A DNA stretch of 64,000 nucleotides, taken from NCBI GenBank assembly GCA_023953835.1, contig JAMLJB010000001.1, positions 62,001-126,000 on the forward strand, in the 5' to 3' direction. Numbering within the stretch: position 1 is the first letter of the stretch; each line of letters opens with the position of its first letter. Below, piece by piece: positions 1 through 8,932 of the stretch. Source of the DNA: Rhizobiaceae bacterium (GTDB taxonomy: Bacteria; Pseudomonadota; Alphaproteobacteria; Rhizobiales; Rhizobiaceae). The position numbers were made by a program, and so were the translations under genes. The notes beneath the pieces are model-generated. The model worked only from the letters and a program-made list of their open reading frames with translations, searched no databases and was not told the origin of the DNA.

Positions 1-3000
1 ACCGGCTGTCGGGAACCTGGACCTATTGGGGCTGGAAGGGCGGCTATTTCGCTTCCGAGGCCGATGCGATGGCGTTCCGCGACGAGCTTGCCTTCATGCT
101 GGCGGCGCAGCGCGTCGCTCCCAATTCGCCCCAATGGTTCAACACCGGGCTGCACTGGGCATATGGCATAGACGGCCCCGGCCAGGGCCATTTTTACGTC
201 GATCCGTTCACCGGCAAGCTCACCAAGTCGAAATCGGCCTATGAGCATCCGCAACCGCATGCCTGCTTCATCCAGTCCGTGCAGGACGATCTGGTGAATG
301 AAGGCGGCATTATGGACCTGTGGGTGCGCGAGGCGCGCCTGTTCAAATATGGTTCAGGCACGGGGTCGAATTTCTCAATGCTGCGCGGCGAAGGCGAGCG
401 ACTTTCGGGCGGGGGCAAGTCTTCCGGTCTGATGTCGTTCCTCAAGATCGGCGACCGCGCTGCGGGCGCCATCAAATCGGGCGGCACGACGCGTCGCGCC
501 GCGAAAATGGTGATCGTCGATGCCGACCATCCCGATATCGAAGCCTTCATCGACTGGAAGGTAAAAGAAGAGCAGAAGGTGGCCGCGCTTGTCACCGGCT
601 CGAAGATCGTCAAGCAGCACCTGACGAAGATCATGGCTGCCTGCGTCAACTGCGAGGGCAACAATGGCGATTGTTTCGACCCGGCCAAGAATCCTGCGCT
701 GAAGCGCGAAATCCGCGCCGCCAAGAAAAACGCGGTGCCGGAAAACTACGTCAAGCGCGTGATCCAGTTCGCACGACAGGGTTATACGTCGATCGACTTC
801 CAGACCTACGATACGGACTGGGATTCGGAAGCCTATCTCACCGTTTCCGGCCAGAACTCGAACAATTCGATCTCTCTCAAGGACGATTTCCTGCGCGCAG
901 TCGAGAACGATGCGGACTGGAACCTTGTCGGACGCATCAATGGCAAGGTTTACAAGACGCTGAAAGCGCGCGATCTGTGGGAAAAGATCGGCTATGCCGC
1001 ATGGGCATCCGCTGATCCCGGCCTGCATTTCAACACGACGATGAACGACTGGCACACCTCGCCGGCAGCCGGCCCGATCCGGGCGTCGAACCCGTGCTCG
1101 GAATATATGTTCCTCGACGACACGGCGTGCAATCTCGCCTCGATCAACCTCCTGCCCTATCGCAATGCGGACGGCAGTTTCGACATCGCGGCCTATGAGC
1201 ACTCGGTGCGGCTGTGGACCATGGTGCTGGAAATCTCGGTGATGATGGCGCAGTTCCCCTCGAAGGAAATCGCCAAGCTGTCCTATGAGTACCGCACGCT
1301 CGGCCTCGGCTATGCCAATATTGGCGGGCTGCTGATGACCTCCGGCATTCCATACGACTCGGCGGAAGGGCGCGCCATCTGCGCCTCGCTGACGTCAATC
1401 ATGACCGGCATCGCCTATGCGACCTCGGCGGAAATGGCGTCGGAGCTTGGCGCATTCCCTGACTATGACCGCAACGCCGTCAATATGCTGCGGGTGATGC
1501 GCAACCATCGCCGCGCGGCCTATGGCGAAAGAGACGGCTATGAGAAGCTGGCGGTCAACCCTGTGCCGATCAACCATGCCGATCTGAAGCAGGCCGAGCT
1601 TGGCGTACACGCCAAGGCTGCCTGGGACCGGGCGCTGGAGCTTGGCGAGGAACACGGCTACCGCAACGCTCAGGCAACCGTGATCGCGCCGACCGGCACG
1701 ATCGGCCTCGTCATGGATTGCGACACGACCGGCATCGAACCCGACTTCGCGCTGGTGAAGTTCAAGAAGCTGGCTGGCGGCGGCTATTTCAAGATCATCA
1801 ACCGCGCCGTGCCGGAAGCGCTGCGCACGCTTGGATATTCCGAGAGCCAGATCGCCGAGATCGAGGCCTATGCGGTCGGTCACGGCAACCTCAACCAGGC
1901 TCCCGGCATCAACCCTTCGACGCTGCGGGCCAAGGGCCTCACGGACGAGAAGATCGAGGCGCTCAATGCCGCGCTGAAATCGGCTTTCGACGTCAAGTTC
2001 GTGTTCAACAAGTGGACGCTGGGCGAGGATTTCTGCAAGACCGCGCTCGGCTTCACGGAAGAGCAGCTCAACGACTTCTCATTCGAAATGCTGCCCGCGC
2101 TGGGCTTCTCCAAAAAGGAGATCGAAGCAGCCAACATCCATGTTTGCGGGGCGATGACGCTGGAAGGCGCGCCTTTCCTCAAGGCCGAGCACTATCCGGT
2201 GTTCGATTGCGCGAACCCCTGCGGCAAGATCGGCAAGCGCTACCTCTCTGTGGAATCGCACATCCGCATGATGGCGGCGGCACAGCCCTTCATTTCGGGC
2301 GCGATTTCCAAGACCATCAACATGCCGAACGATGCGACGGTCGAGGACTGCAAGGAAGCCTATATGCTGTCCTGGAAGCTGGCGCTGAAAGCCAACGCGC
2401 TCTATCGCGACGGCTCCAAGCTCTCGCAGCCGCTGAATTCCGCATTGATCGCGGATGATGACGAGGATGAGGATGATGCTGTGGAGACGCTGGTGGCCCA
2501 GCCCGCCGCAGCGCGCGCCGCACAGGTCACGGAAAAGATCGTTGAGCGCATCGTCGAAAAGCTCTATCGCGACCGCGAGAAGCTGCCGAACCGCCGCCAA
2601 GGCTACACCCAGAAGGCGGTCGTGGGCGGGCACAAGGTCTATCTGCGAACCGGCGAGTTCGGAGATGGACGGCTCGGCGAGATCTTCATCGACATGCACA
2701 AGGAAGGCGCTGCCTTCCGCGCCATGATGAACAATTTCGCCATCGCGATCTCGCTCGGCCTGCAATATGGCGTGCCGCTGGAAGAATATGTGGAGGCCTT
2801 TACCTTCACCAAGTTCGAGCCTGCAGGCATGGTCATTGGTAACGACGCGATCAAGAACGCGACTTCGATCCTCGACTATGTGTTCCGCGAACTGGCCGTG
2901 TCTTATCTGGGGCGCCACGACCTCGCACATGTCGATATGTCGGATTTCTCCAACACCTCGCTTGGCAAGGGCATCGAGGACGGCAAGACCAACCTCGTGT

Positions 3001-3470
3001 CCACCGGCTGGACACGAGGCCACAAGCCGACGCTGGTCGGCAAGGGCAATGAGGCGAAGGGGTTTGGCGGATCGGTTGGGGGTTCGAGTCCCTCCCCCAC
3101 GCGTGTCGCGCCGACAGCCTTCTCAGGCTCGAACGTGCTATCGCTGGTCAAATCCGAGGAAGTTTCGGCATTCAAACGCGAGTACGAGGAACGCGCAGCG
3201 GAGTTCGCCGAGGAAATAGAAGAAGACAGCCCGCCGGACCTTTTCGACGAAGGCGAACCAGCGGCGACCGCGCTGTTCTCCGATAAGGCGCAGGCAGACG
3301 CATCCGCCGCCAAGGCGGAAGCCAAGAAGGTCGAGGCCGAACGGCGGATCAGATCAATCGCTCAAGGGTATACGGGCAACATGTGCTCGGAATGCTCCAA
3401 CTTCACCATGGTCCGTAACGGCACCTGCGAAAAGTGCGATACGTGTGGGGCCACAAGCGGGTGTAGCTGA
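1..3470 (+). CDS. nrdJ: Adenosylcobalamin-dependent (class II) ribonucleotide reductase, 5' end cut by window
   Basis: Reduces ribonucleotides to deoxyribonucleotides for DNA synthesis with vitamin B12 as radical source, so it needs no oxygen. The frame is already open at base 3 and runs through the first ATG at 69, so the true start lies outside the window; about 1,155 residues are visible, and rhizobial NrdJ proteins are somewhat longer. Visible family marks are the active-site stretch [11 protein letters not shown] (near base 1097), the [20 protein letters not shown] segment before the C-terminal domain, the conserved [13 protein letters not shown], and a C-terminal cysteine cluster ([14 protein letters not shown]) that passes electrons to the active site. 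The segment after GHKP (bases 3050-3140) is Gly/Ser-rich and variable. Identification is secure; only the N-terminus is missing. Confidence 0.97.
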   Translation, partial: RLSGTWTYWGWKGGYFASEADAMAFRDELAFMLAAQRVAPNSPQWFNTGLHWAYGIDGPGQGHFYVDPFTGKLTKSKSAYEHPQPHACFIQSVQDDLVNEGGIMDLWVREARLFKYGSGTGSNFSMLRGEGERLSGGGKSSGLMSFLKIGDRAAGAIKSGGTTRRAAKMVIVDADHPDIEAFIDWKVKEEQKVAALVTGSKIVKQHLTKIMAACVNCEGNNGDCFDPAKNPALKREIRAAKKNAVPENYVKRVIQFARQGYTSIDFQTYDTDWDSEAYLTVSGQNSNNSISLKDDFLRAVENDADWNLVGRINGKVYKTLKARDLWEKIGYAAWASADPGLHFNTTMNDWHTSPAAGPIRASNPCSEYMFLDDTACNLASINLLPYRNADGSFDIAAYEHSVRLWTMVLEISVMMAQFPSKEIAKLSYEYRTLGLGYANIGGLLMTSGIPYDSAEGRAICASLTSIMTGIAYATSAEMASELGAFPDYDRNAVNMLRVMRNHRRAAYGERDGYEKLAVNPVPINHADLKQAELGVHAKAAWDRALELGEEHGYRNAQATVIAPTGTIGLVMDCDTTGIEPDFALVKFKKLAGGGYFKIINRAVPEALRTLGYSESQIAEIEAYAVGHGNLNQAPGINPSTLRAKGLTDEKIEALNAALKSAFDVKFVFNKWTLGEDFCKTALGFTEEQLNDFSFEMLPALGFSKKEIEAANIHVCGAMTLEGAPFLKAEHYPVFDCANPCGKIGKRYLSVESHIRMMAAAQPFISGAISKTINMPNDATVEDCKEAYMLSWKLALKANALYRDGSKLSQPLNSALIADDDEDEDDAVETLVAQPAAARAAQVTEKIVERIVEKLYRDREKLPNRRQGYTQKAVVGGHKVYLRTGEFGDGRLGEIFIDMHKEGAAFRAMMNNFAIAISLGLQYGVPLEEYVEAFTFTKFEPAGMVIGNDAIKNATSILDYVFRELAVSYLGRHDLAHVDMSDFSNTSLGKGIEDGKTNLVSTGWTRGHKPTLVGKGNEAKGFGGSVGGSSPSPTRVAPTAFSGSNVLSLVKSEEVSAFKREYEERAAEFAEEIEEDSPPDLFDEGEPAATALFSDKAQADASAAKAEAKKVEAERRIRSIAQGYTGNMCSECSNFTMVRNGTCEKCDTCGATSGCS
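3078..3102 (+). other. tRNA 3'-half-like sequence (T-arm plus acceptor strand) inside nrdJ
   Basis: Five G residues, the T-loop TTCGAGT and CCCTC form a five-pair T-stem (one G-T pair), followed by a 7-nt strand CCCCACG that would be the 3' side of an acceptor stem. No matching 5' acceptor strand, D-arm or anticodon arm is visible upstream, so this is not a tRNA gene. It lies in the variable linker of NrdJ (encoding GSSPSP) and may be chance or a relic of a tRNA end. Confidence 0.3.
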
Positions 3471-3518
3471 GGTGCCGCAGTCACTTGGAAGCTAGCAAAA
3501 CTCGCACAAGAAGTCCGC

Positions 3519-3545
3519 ACTGGCCGCGAACCCGTCGCGGCCAGT
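3519..3545. terminator. Hairpin between convergent nrdJ and vapC
   Basis: An 11-bp perfect stem (ACTGGCCGCGA / TCGCGGCCAGT) with a 5-nt loop lies 48 bases after the nrdJ stop and 6 bases after the vapC stop on the other strand. There is no T-tract, so it could act as a shared, possibly factor-dependent, terminator for the two convergent genes. Confidence 0.5.
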
Positions 3546-3550
3546 ATCTC

Positions 3551-3973
3551 TCACAAGAGATTAACCCAAGGATCGATGACATTCACGCCCGCTGCCGCAA
3601 AGGCGCTGGCATCGCGTGTTGCCACCGCAAACTCGTGCGAGACGGCGATCGCTGCAATGTAGCCGTCCGGCGTCGGAAAGCCTTTGCCGGCCTTTCGGGC
3701 CTTGAGCGCGAGAGCGGCGTAGCGATGCGCGGCGTTGCTGTCGAAGGAAAGAACTCTGCCTTCAAACAAAGCCAGCACGCCCTCGAACGCCGCGACCAGC
3801 TTTTCCTTGCGCCTGCCGTCCGGCAGCACGCCGATGCCAAAAAGTAATTCGGCGATGGTCACGCTGGAAAGATAGAGCGTTTCCACTGCCTGCTCGTCCA
3901 GCCAGTTCCGCACAGCAGGGTCCGGTTCCGGCTTCATCGCTTCGGAGATGACGTTCGTATCCAGGACGATCAT
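3551..3973 (-). CDS. vapC: PIN-domain toxin, VapC/FitB type
   Basis: Predicted Mg-dependent ribonuclease toxin of a type II toxin-antitoxin system. The 140-residue protein is a single PIN domain with the four acidic metal ligands in the usual order: D5 (in MIVLDTNVISE), E42 (in TIAELLFGI), D103 (in TPDGYIAAIA) and D121 (in ATRDASAF). The MIVLDTNVISE opening and the length match the FitB-like branch. Its start overlaps the upstream antitoxin stop by 4 bp (ATGA), so the pair is translated together and the antitoxin is made first, as expected. The partner blocks the active site and represses the operon. Cellular target RNA is unknown. Confidence 0.9.
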   Translation of the reverse strand: MIVLDTNVISEAMKPEPDPAVRNWLDEQAVETLYLSSVTIAELLFGIGVLPDGRRKEKLVAAFEGVLALFEGRVLSFDSNAAHRYAALALKARKAGKGFPTPDGYIAAIAVSHEFAVATRDASAFAAAGVNVIDPWVNLL

Positions 3974-4224
3974 TCGAAGCGCATCGGCTCGGCAGGCTTC
4001 GTGTCGCGCACTTCTTCCAGCGCCTCGAAATCAGCATTTTTCAACCCGAGGTCTTTGCTCAATTGCGACAACGCGCTGCCAAGCCGGACGCGACCCACCG
4101 GGCGCACCGCCGATTCCAGAATCTCACGAATTTCAGCCTCAGTGCTGCGTCCGTGATGCGCAGCACGGATTTTCAAAGCGCGGTGCGCCTCTGCGGAGAG
4201 ATTGCGAATTGTCACGGCAGGCAT
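3970..4224 (-). CDS. vapB: Ribbon-helix-helix antitoxin, FitA/VapB type
   Basis: Antitoxin and autorepressor of the downstream PIN toxin. I place the start at the ATG at 4224, giving 84 residues beginning MPAVTIRNLSAEAHRALK, because FitA-like proteins start exactly at this beta-strand; an in-frame ATG at 4260 would add 12 unusual residues and lie inside the palindromic operator. Residues 1-40 form the ribbon-helix-helix DNA-binding fold (VTIRNL strand, then helices around AHRALKIRAAHHGRSTEAEIREIL). The C-terminal half should wrap the toxin. Stop and toxin start overlap by 4 bp. Inverted repeats just upstream fit autoregulation. Confidence 0.87.
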   Translation of the reverse strand: MPAVTIRNLSAEAHRALKIRAAHHGRSTEAEIREILESAVRPVGRVRLGSALSQLSKDLGLKNADFEALEEVRDTKPAEPMRFE

Positions 4225-4280
4225 GATATCTATCTCATTTTCTGCTATCAATGATAGCATTGTATCATATCCGATATCAT
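4223..4280 (-). promoter_or_regulatory. Putative operator/promoter of the toxin-antitoxin pair
   Basis: A perfect 8+1+8 palindrome (TGCTATCA A TGATAGCA, 4243-4259) is flanked by ATGATATC at 4223-4230 and its inverse GATATCAT at 4273-4280. Such nested inverted repeats over the promoter are typical of FitAB/VapBC autoregulation; binding is inferred. Confidence 0.6.
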
Positions 4281-4299
4281 GCGCAATTCCCCCCTTCGA

Positions 4300-5049
4300 T
4301 CACGCAGGGTTGAGGTGGCTGAACACGGTGTCGAAGTTGCCGGTCCTTTCGGCGCCGCGCAATACCATGACGCGCTCGACAAGAACCTCGTCCGGCGTGT
4401 CGGGCTGGCACAGCAGGTCGGTCGCTTCGTTGATATAGTCATCGAGCGGCATGGATCGAGGATTGGCGGATTGGCCGGCCATCAATTCCGTTGCCACCAT
4501 CGGAGGCGCGATTTCCACCACTTCAATGTTGGTGCTACGCAGTTGATAGCGCATGGATTGGCTCCAGGAATGGATCGCCGCCTTGGTTGCGCTGTAGGTC
4601 GGTGTCAGTGCGAGCGGCACGAATGCCAACCCGGAAGAGACGGTTACAATCGCCGCCTTCGGCTTTGAGCGGAGATGGGGGAGCAACGCTGAGGTCAGCC
4701 GTATCGGACCCAGCAGATTGGTGGCAATGGTGCGCTCCACGATGCCGAGGTCCAATCCTCCATGGGCAACATCTTCCGCCAGCATGATCCCCGCATTGTG
4801 AATCACGGCATTGAGGTCGGAATGTGCGTCGGTCACCGCATTCGCAAAGCTCAAAACGGCTTCGGGATCCGTAACGTCCAGCTCATAGCCGACAATTCCG
4901 GGATTTGCGTCCAAGGTAGCCTTCAGCGAAGTACTGTTGCGGCCAGTGACGATTACCTTCGCGCCGCGCGCGGAAAGCGCCTCCGCAAAACCTCGGCCTA
5001 TGCCCGAATTTCCGCCGGTGATGAGAATTGTGGCTGTTGAGAAATCCAT
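4300..5049 (-). CDS. Short-chain dehydrogenase/reductase, DltE-like
   Basis: NAD(P)-dependent oxidoreductase of the classical SDR fold, 249 residues, the usual length. The cofactor loop TGGNSGIGRG is at residues 11-20, the NAG motif at 85-87, the structural Asn at 111, catalytic Ser at 138/139 and the YSATK pair at Y152 and K156, so the active site is complete. The substrate is not deducible. It lies 112 bp downstream of an HxlR-type regulator on the same strand, and the gap carries a 22-bp element that recurs upstream of the regulator gene, which suggests that the regulator controls both genes. In the HxlR family such neighbours often serve detoxification of quinones or aldehydes, but that is only an analogy here. 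Confidence 0.88.
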   Translation of the reverse strand: MDFSTATILITGGNSGIGRGFAEALSARGAKVIVTGRNSTSLKATLDANPGIVGYELDVTDPEAVLSFANAVTDAHSDLNAVIHNAGIMLAEDVAHGGLDLGIVERTIATNLLGPIRLTSALLPHLRSKPKAAIVTVSSGLAFVPLALTPTYSATKAAIHSWSQSMRYQLRSTNIEVVEIAPPMVATELMAGQSANPRSMPLDDYINEATDLLCQPDTPDEVLVERVMVLRGAERTGNFDTVFSHLNPA

Positions 5050-5096
5050 CGATCTTTTCCTTCTTCGAGAAACAGTCGATGGGTAGATATGTCCAT

Positions 5097-5118
5097 TACT
5101 CTCTTTTAGGAAGTAGGC
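5097..5118 (-). promoter_or_regulatory. Putative HxlR operator copy 1, upstream of the SDR gene
   Basis: Read on the minus strand this is GCCTACTTCC followed by TAAAAGAGAGTA. It matches 19 of 22 positions of the element at 5631-5652 read on the plus strand. It lies 48-69 bp upstream of the SDR start, where an operator is expected. Confidence 0.5.
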
Positions 5119-5161
5119 ACTTAAAAGTAACTAATGCACCTTTCCGTAAGAGTTTTGCGCC

Positions 5162-5608
5162 CTATTTTGCCCTGTCAAAAGCGGCGCGCGCGGATTGCAC
5201 GGCGTCGTGATTTTCAACAGCCCATATCCAGACATTGCAGAAGGCAGCGCCAAGGCTCAGGCCCAGCGGCGAAAGGCTGTACTCAACCTTTGGCGGCACC
5301 GTCGCGTAGATGCGTCGAACAAGCAAACCATCGCGCTCCATGCGCCTAAGCGTCTGCGTCAGCATCTTCTGACTGATGCCACTCACCTGCTTCGCGATCT
5401 CGGAAAACCGCAATGTGCCCTCGTCCCATAAAGTGTCCAGAATCACCACCGTCCACTTGTCTGCGAAGCCCGAGATCATCTGCCTGACCAGCTCTTCGAC
5501 CGCCGGATCGACATTGTCCGGATAGTCACGCGCCTTGTAGGTGTCTGCACGTGCAATCTCTGCCGATGTGAATGCGTCTCCAGCGCGATTTTCCATTGCT
5601 CTCTCCAC
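5162..5608 (-). CDS. HxlR-family winged-helix regulator
   Basis: DNA-binding repressor or activator of the HxlR/MarR-like class, 148 residues. After a 40-residue lead comes the typical winged helix: DKWTVVILDTL (about 50-60), LRFSEIAKQVSGISQKMLTQTLRRMERDGLL (about 66-96) and the wing RRIYATVPPKVEYSLSPLGLSL. The family often senses reactive electrophiles through an N-terminal cysteine, but this protein has no cysteine near its N-terminus; its only Cys lies in the C-terminal helix (AFCNVW), so a redox role is not supported. It stands upstream of an SDR gene on the same strand, with shared operator-like elements before each gene. Confidence 0.92.
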   Translation of the reverse strand: MERAMENRAGDAFTSAEIARADTYKARDYPDNVDPAVEELVRQMISGFADKWTVVILDTLWDEGTLRFSEIAKQVSGISQKMLTQTLRRMERDGLLVRRIYATVPPKVEYSLSPLGLSLGAAFCNVWIWAVENHDAVQSARAAFDRAK

Positions 5609-5630
5609 GGCTCACAGGATCACAAAGGAA

Positions 5631-5652
5631 GCCTACTCTCCAAAAGAGAGTA
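5631..5652 (+). promoter_or_regulatory. Putative HxlR operator copy 2, upstream of the HxlR gene
   Basis: The sequence GCCTACTCTCC AAAAGAGAGTA contains the perfect inverted repeat TACTCTC/GAGAGTA around CAAAA. It lies 23 bp upstream of the HxlR start and nearly repeats the element before the SDR gene, pointing to autoregulation. Confidence 0.5.
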
Positions 5653-5678
5653 TCTCAACCTTCAAGAAATGGCGTGGA

Positions 5679-6011
5679 TCAAAGGCGATCCAGATGACGC
5701 TGCAGCAATTCCACTGACGCGCGTATCTGGTCGAGGCTTTTCTGGAGCGCCGACTTGGTGATCGGAGCCTGGTAGCGGGCCTGCGGTGCCTCAGACAATC
5801 CGGCGGCCTTGCCCGAGAAGAAACGTTCCAGCATTTCGTCACGGCCCGCAGACAGCCGGTTCTCACCGCGCTCATATTTTCCATATTGCTGGGTGGACAC
5901 GCCCAACGCGGCTGCAACCTCAGCTTGCGACAGGCGCAGTTCCTTGCGCCTGCGCGCAATCTGGCGCCCATGCTCACGATCGTACTCACTAGGCTTGCGG
6001 GGGTTGGTCAT
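5679..6011 (-). CDS. XRE-family helix-turn-helix regulator
   Basis: Small DNA-binding protein of 110 residues. Residues about 14-58 form a Cro/CI-type HTH: GRQIARRRKELRLSQAEVAAALG then VSTQQYGKYERGENRLSAG. The C-terminal part is a helical stretch (SALQKSLDQIRASVELLQRHL) that may dimerise. No phage or toxin neighbour is present; it lies alone between the HxlR gene and a DUF992 gene, so its target is unknown. A role as an antitoxin is not supported because no partner ORF is next to it. Confidence 0.87.
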   Translation of the reverse strand: MTNPRKPSEYDREHGRQIARRRKELRLSQAEVAAALGVSTQQYGKYERGENRLSAGRDEMLERFFSGKAAGLSEAPQARYQAPITKSALQKSLDQIRASVELLQRHLDRL

Positions 6012-6311
6012 TCAGGCCACTGCATTGCTGGATGGCTCATTTGATGAAACCTTGTCGAGCACTCAATGCATTTGAGGTTGTTTCTCGAGGTAGACATTTA
6101 TCAGTAGTTTATTCAACGCCGGAGTGTGCACCTTGTTCCGATGAAGCTGCGCCTGAGCAAAATTATTGTTTGCCGCGCCAGTATTCCGTCTGGCATGGCT
6201 GGCTCGGTTAAAGCCGCGCGCTGATCCATCATGGTTCCGCCTTTTTTGCAGCGCAGCACGTAGCGGTTGTCGCCACAGGCGGCTCAGGCATCTACCGGAG
6301 AGAATTCAGAC
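6012..6311. other. Divergent intergenic region, no gene seen
   Basis: About 300 bp between the XRE gene (leftward) and the DUF992 gene (rightward). I see no convincing ORF, tRNA or repeat. A Shine-Dalgarno-like GGAGAG stands at about 6297, fixing the start of the DUF992 gene at 6312. Confidence 0.5.
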
Positions 6312-6839
6312 ATGTTGAAGAACGTAACCGCACTCACCGCTGCGCTGGCCCTTGCAGCAAGTGCCGTAGCCCTGCCCTTCACCACCGCTTCGGCGGCTGA
6401 CGCCAGCGCGGGCGACATGGCGCCGGCGGCTGACGATTTCGGCGGCGTCAAGATCGGCACGCTCCGCTGCGAAATCAGTGGCGGCGTTGGCTATGTGTTC
6501 GGGTCGGCCAAGCAGATCAACTGCACATTCCAGTCGGTTCATGGCGGCACCGACAGCTATTCGGGCGTTGTCCGCAAGCTGGGCGTCGACCTCGGCTTCA
6601 CCACGCATGGCCGGCTGGTCTGGGCGGTGTTTGCGCCGACCGCAGGCTACCATCATGGTTCATTGGCCGGACGCTATCGCGGCGCAACGGCAGAAGCGAC
6701 GATTGGGCTTGGCGCGGGCGCGAATGTGCTTGTCGGCGGAACAACCGGCTCGGTTCATCTTCAGCTTCTCAGCCTTACCGGACAGACCGGGCTGAACCTT
6801 GCGGCGACCGGGACGTCAATGACCCTCAACCCTGCCTGA
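6312..6839 (+). CDS. Secreted DUF992 protein
   Basis: Exported protein of unknown function, a family common in Hyphomicrobiales. The start at 6312 gives 175 residues with a clean signal peptide (MLKNVTALTAALALAASAV, cleavage after SAADA or nearby) and an upstream GGAGAG; the longer in-frame start at 6267 would put 15 polar residues before the signal. The mature domain begins VKIGTLRCEISGGVGYVFGS and contains the family's YSGVVRKLGVDLGF and glycine-rich beta-strand segments. Its stop overlaps the convergent cyclase gene by 14 bp. No enzyme motif is seen; a periplasmic or surface beta-barrel-like lipid or protein binder is a guess. Confidence 0.88.
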   Translation: MLKNVTALTAALALAASAVALPFTTASAADASAGDMAPAADDFGGVKIGTLRCEISGGVGYVFGSAKQINCTFQSVHGGTDSYSGVVRKLGVDLGFTTHGRLVWAVFAPTAGYHHGSLAGRYRGATAEATIGLGAGANVLVGGTTGSVHLQLLSLTGQTGLNLAATGTSMTLNPA

Positions 6840-8709
6840 TGGGTTTTGCCGCAATAGGCGAAGCGGGCGGTGATTGCATCGCCCGCGCCGCATTGCCCAG
6901 CAACCAGAGCTGCCCGAGCGGCTCGCCCCCGTCGAGAGGTGCGCGCGGGACATCGTCCACGCTGGTTCTCGTTAGCACCGCAGGCGTAACGACCACGACG
7001 ACCGCAACTTCCAAAGGAACGACCCGCCCTGCGCCTTCCGTGCGCTTGGCCATGTTCACGGTGTCGCCGACAACGGTGTAGTTGATCCGGTCACCATATC
7101 CCAGATCCCCGACAACAGCGTCGCCGGAGTGAATTCCGATCCGGATTCGGCAATTTTCCGTACCGGTCGCGCGCTGTTCCTCGATATAGGGGGTCAACGC
7201 CCTTGAAATTTCGAGGGCGGCCGCAACAGCGTGTTTCGCGTGTTCCTCATCCGGCGCAGGCGCGCCCCAGAACGCCATCAGTCCGTCGCCGGTATATTTG
7301 TCGATCGTACCGGAATTCTGCTCGATGATCGGACCGATCCTGCTGAAAATCGTGTCCAGATAGTTCGCAACCTCGTCGGCGGGACGGTTGCGGGCATATC
7401 GCGTGTAGCCCTGCAGGTCGAGAAACATGACGCTCATGTCGCGACGAACCGGGCGGCTGCTGTCACTGCCGAGCGACATGAGCTGACGAACCAGCGATTT
7501 CGGCACATATCGCTCGAAGGCTGTGAGGGCCTTGGTCGTGCGTCGCATCGCGGCGGCGGTTTGAGCCACTTCCTCGACGCGGCTGCGTTCCCATTCCTGA
7601 AGGCCGCGCTCCCGGAAATCGAACTCGCCAATGGCCCTAGACGCCGCGCCAAAGTCGGTGATCGGGCGGGCGAGACCGCGCGCGAGGCGCGTGGCGGCAA
7701 GTATGGCAAGCAGCATCAGGCAAAGGCCGACGCCCATGACCGCAGCGCTCAGCCATCGATCCTGCTGGGTCTTGGACGATGGAAGGTAGAATCCGGCGAT
7801 CATGTCCGCCTGTCCCGGCAACATGAGCTTGCGATAGATGAAGGTGTAATAGGTCCCGTCGACATACGCCCAGTGGCCGGTTGCTTCCCGCAATGGCGCT
7901 ATATTGTCCAAAGGCCCGGTTTCGCCCCACATTCCGGCGAGAACCGGATCGCCGATCGTCGCAATGGTCGGAAGCTGTTCATCCGCGACGGCCTTCTTCA
8001 TCAGTTCCGTAGAGACCATCGCCGGATGGGCGACGACATAGTCCCGGTCGGCTATGACGAACGGGGTCACATCAAACTGCTTTCCGATCTCGCTCAATTC
8101 CTGCGAAATTGCGCGCGCGAGCATGAGGGCGCTCAACACGCCGACCAGTTCGTCGTTGCGCCGGATCGGCGCGGCGTAGTTGAAGATGATTTCACCGGTC
8201 GCGTGGGAGAATACGGGCGGCTGCCATCTTCCCTTTCCGCCGTCCTGCATTTTCTGCAGGATCTTCTGCCGGTATTCGGTGCCCGTTGTTTCGGCCACGG
8301 CCTCCTCGCCGCCGCGATTCCATCGCCTGATCGAGCCGTCCACGCCGATCAGCGCAATCCCGCTTATACCCGGCGACGAAGCGAGCAGGCCCCGGACGAA
8401 AGCGCCGAACTCACCGGGTTCATCCGGTGAAATCGTGCCCATGGCGATTGTCGTGGCTGCGGCGTCAATCTGCTGTGCAACCGGGATCGTCAAGTGCTCG
8501 ATGGGCGAAACAACGGATTCGACCAGGAGGTCGCCCCGATCGCGCAGAAGCCAGCCCGTGACCTCGCGCGCTGCGATTGCGCCGACAAGGACAACAGGCA
8601 ACATCGCGGCCAGAATCAACAGGGCAAGGACTGCCGGAAGAAACTTGCCAATAGCCCAACGCCTCCGCACTTCGCTTCCGCTTTGCGTTGGCTCTGCCTC
8701 TGCGATCAT
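6826..8709 (-). CDS. Membrane-bound class III adenylate/guanylate cyclase with Cache-type sensor
   Basis: Makes a cyclic nucleotide, probably cAMP, in response to a periplasmic signal. The 627-residue protein has a transmembrane helix at about 23-47, a periplasmic double-Cache-like sensor at about 55-318, a second helix at about 320-340, a HAMP-like linker to about 395 and a cyclase domain from about 420. The catalytic set is complete: metal aspartates D431 (FLDLQGYT) and D475 (KYTGDG), purine-contact K471 and T545, transition-state N552 and R556 (VNMAKR). The region after residue 560 is an unusual run of valines. It is divergent to a glycosyltransferase operon and is one of two cyclases within 16 kb of a cyclic-nucleotide-binding protein. 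Confidence 0.93.
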   Translation of the reverse strand: MIAEAEPTQSGSEVRRRWAIGKFLPAVLALLILAAMLPVVLVGAIAAREVTGWLLRDRGDLLVESVVSPIEHLTIPVAQQIDAAATTIAMGTISPDEPGEFGAFVRGLLASSPGISGIALIGVDGSIRRWNRGGEEAVAETTGTEYRQKILQKMQDGGKGRWQPPVFSHATGEIIFNYAAPIRRNDELVGVLSALMLARAISQELSEIGKQFDVTPFVIADRDYVVAHPAMVSTELMKKAVADEQLPTIATIGDPVLAGMWGETGPLDNIAPLREATGHWAYVDGTYYTFIYRKLMLPGQADMIAGFYLPSSKTQQDRWLSAAVMGVGLCLMLLAILAATRLARGLARPITDFGAASRAIGEFDFRERGLQEWERSRVEEVAQTAAAMRRTTKALTAFERYVPKSLVRQLMSLGSDSSRPVRRDMSVMFLDLQGYTRYARNRPADEVANYLDTIFSRIGPIIEQNSGTIDKYTGDGLMAFWGAPAPDEEHAKHAVAAALEISRALTPYIEEQRATGTENCRIRIGIHSGDAVVGDLGYGDRINYTVVGDTVNMAKRTEGAGRVVPLEVAVVVVVTPAVLTRTSVDDVPRAPLDGGEPLGQLWLLGNAARAMQSPPASPIAAKPIRQG

Positions 8710-8932
8710 TCAGTCTTTGTCCTCCTGCCCTGTTCCAGTCGCAACGACACCTTGTCACGAACACTGTGCCGGCGAAAGAGTCGTGCTGTCGGCGTTCGCA
8801 CCTAGTCGAATTTCCTTCGCCGCAAAAGCCGAATATTGGTTCCATCAGTTGCAAAATCGGCTCCCCAGTGGTGTATTTGAAAGAGGGAGCGTTCGAACCG
8901 CCGATCAGGCCGAACGAAAGGTATTTGAGGTC

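Noticed and set aside
3078..3102. A tRNA gene inside nrdJ
   Set aside because: Only a T-arm and 3' strand can be drawn; no anticodon arm, D-arm or 5' acceptor strand.
8180..8932. N-terminal extension of the first MurG-like glycosyltransferase
   Set aside because: The extension is the antisense of the divergent cyclase gene; the ATG at 8933 has a ribosome site and matches the family start.
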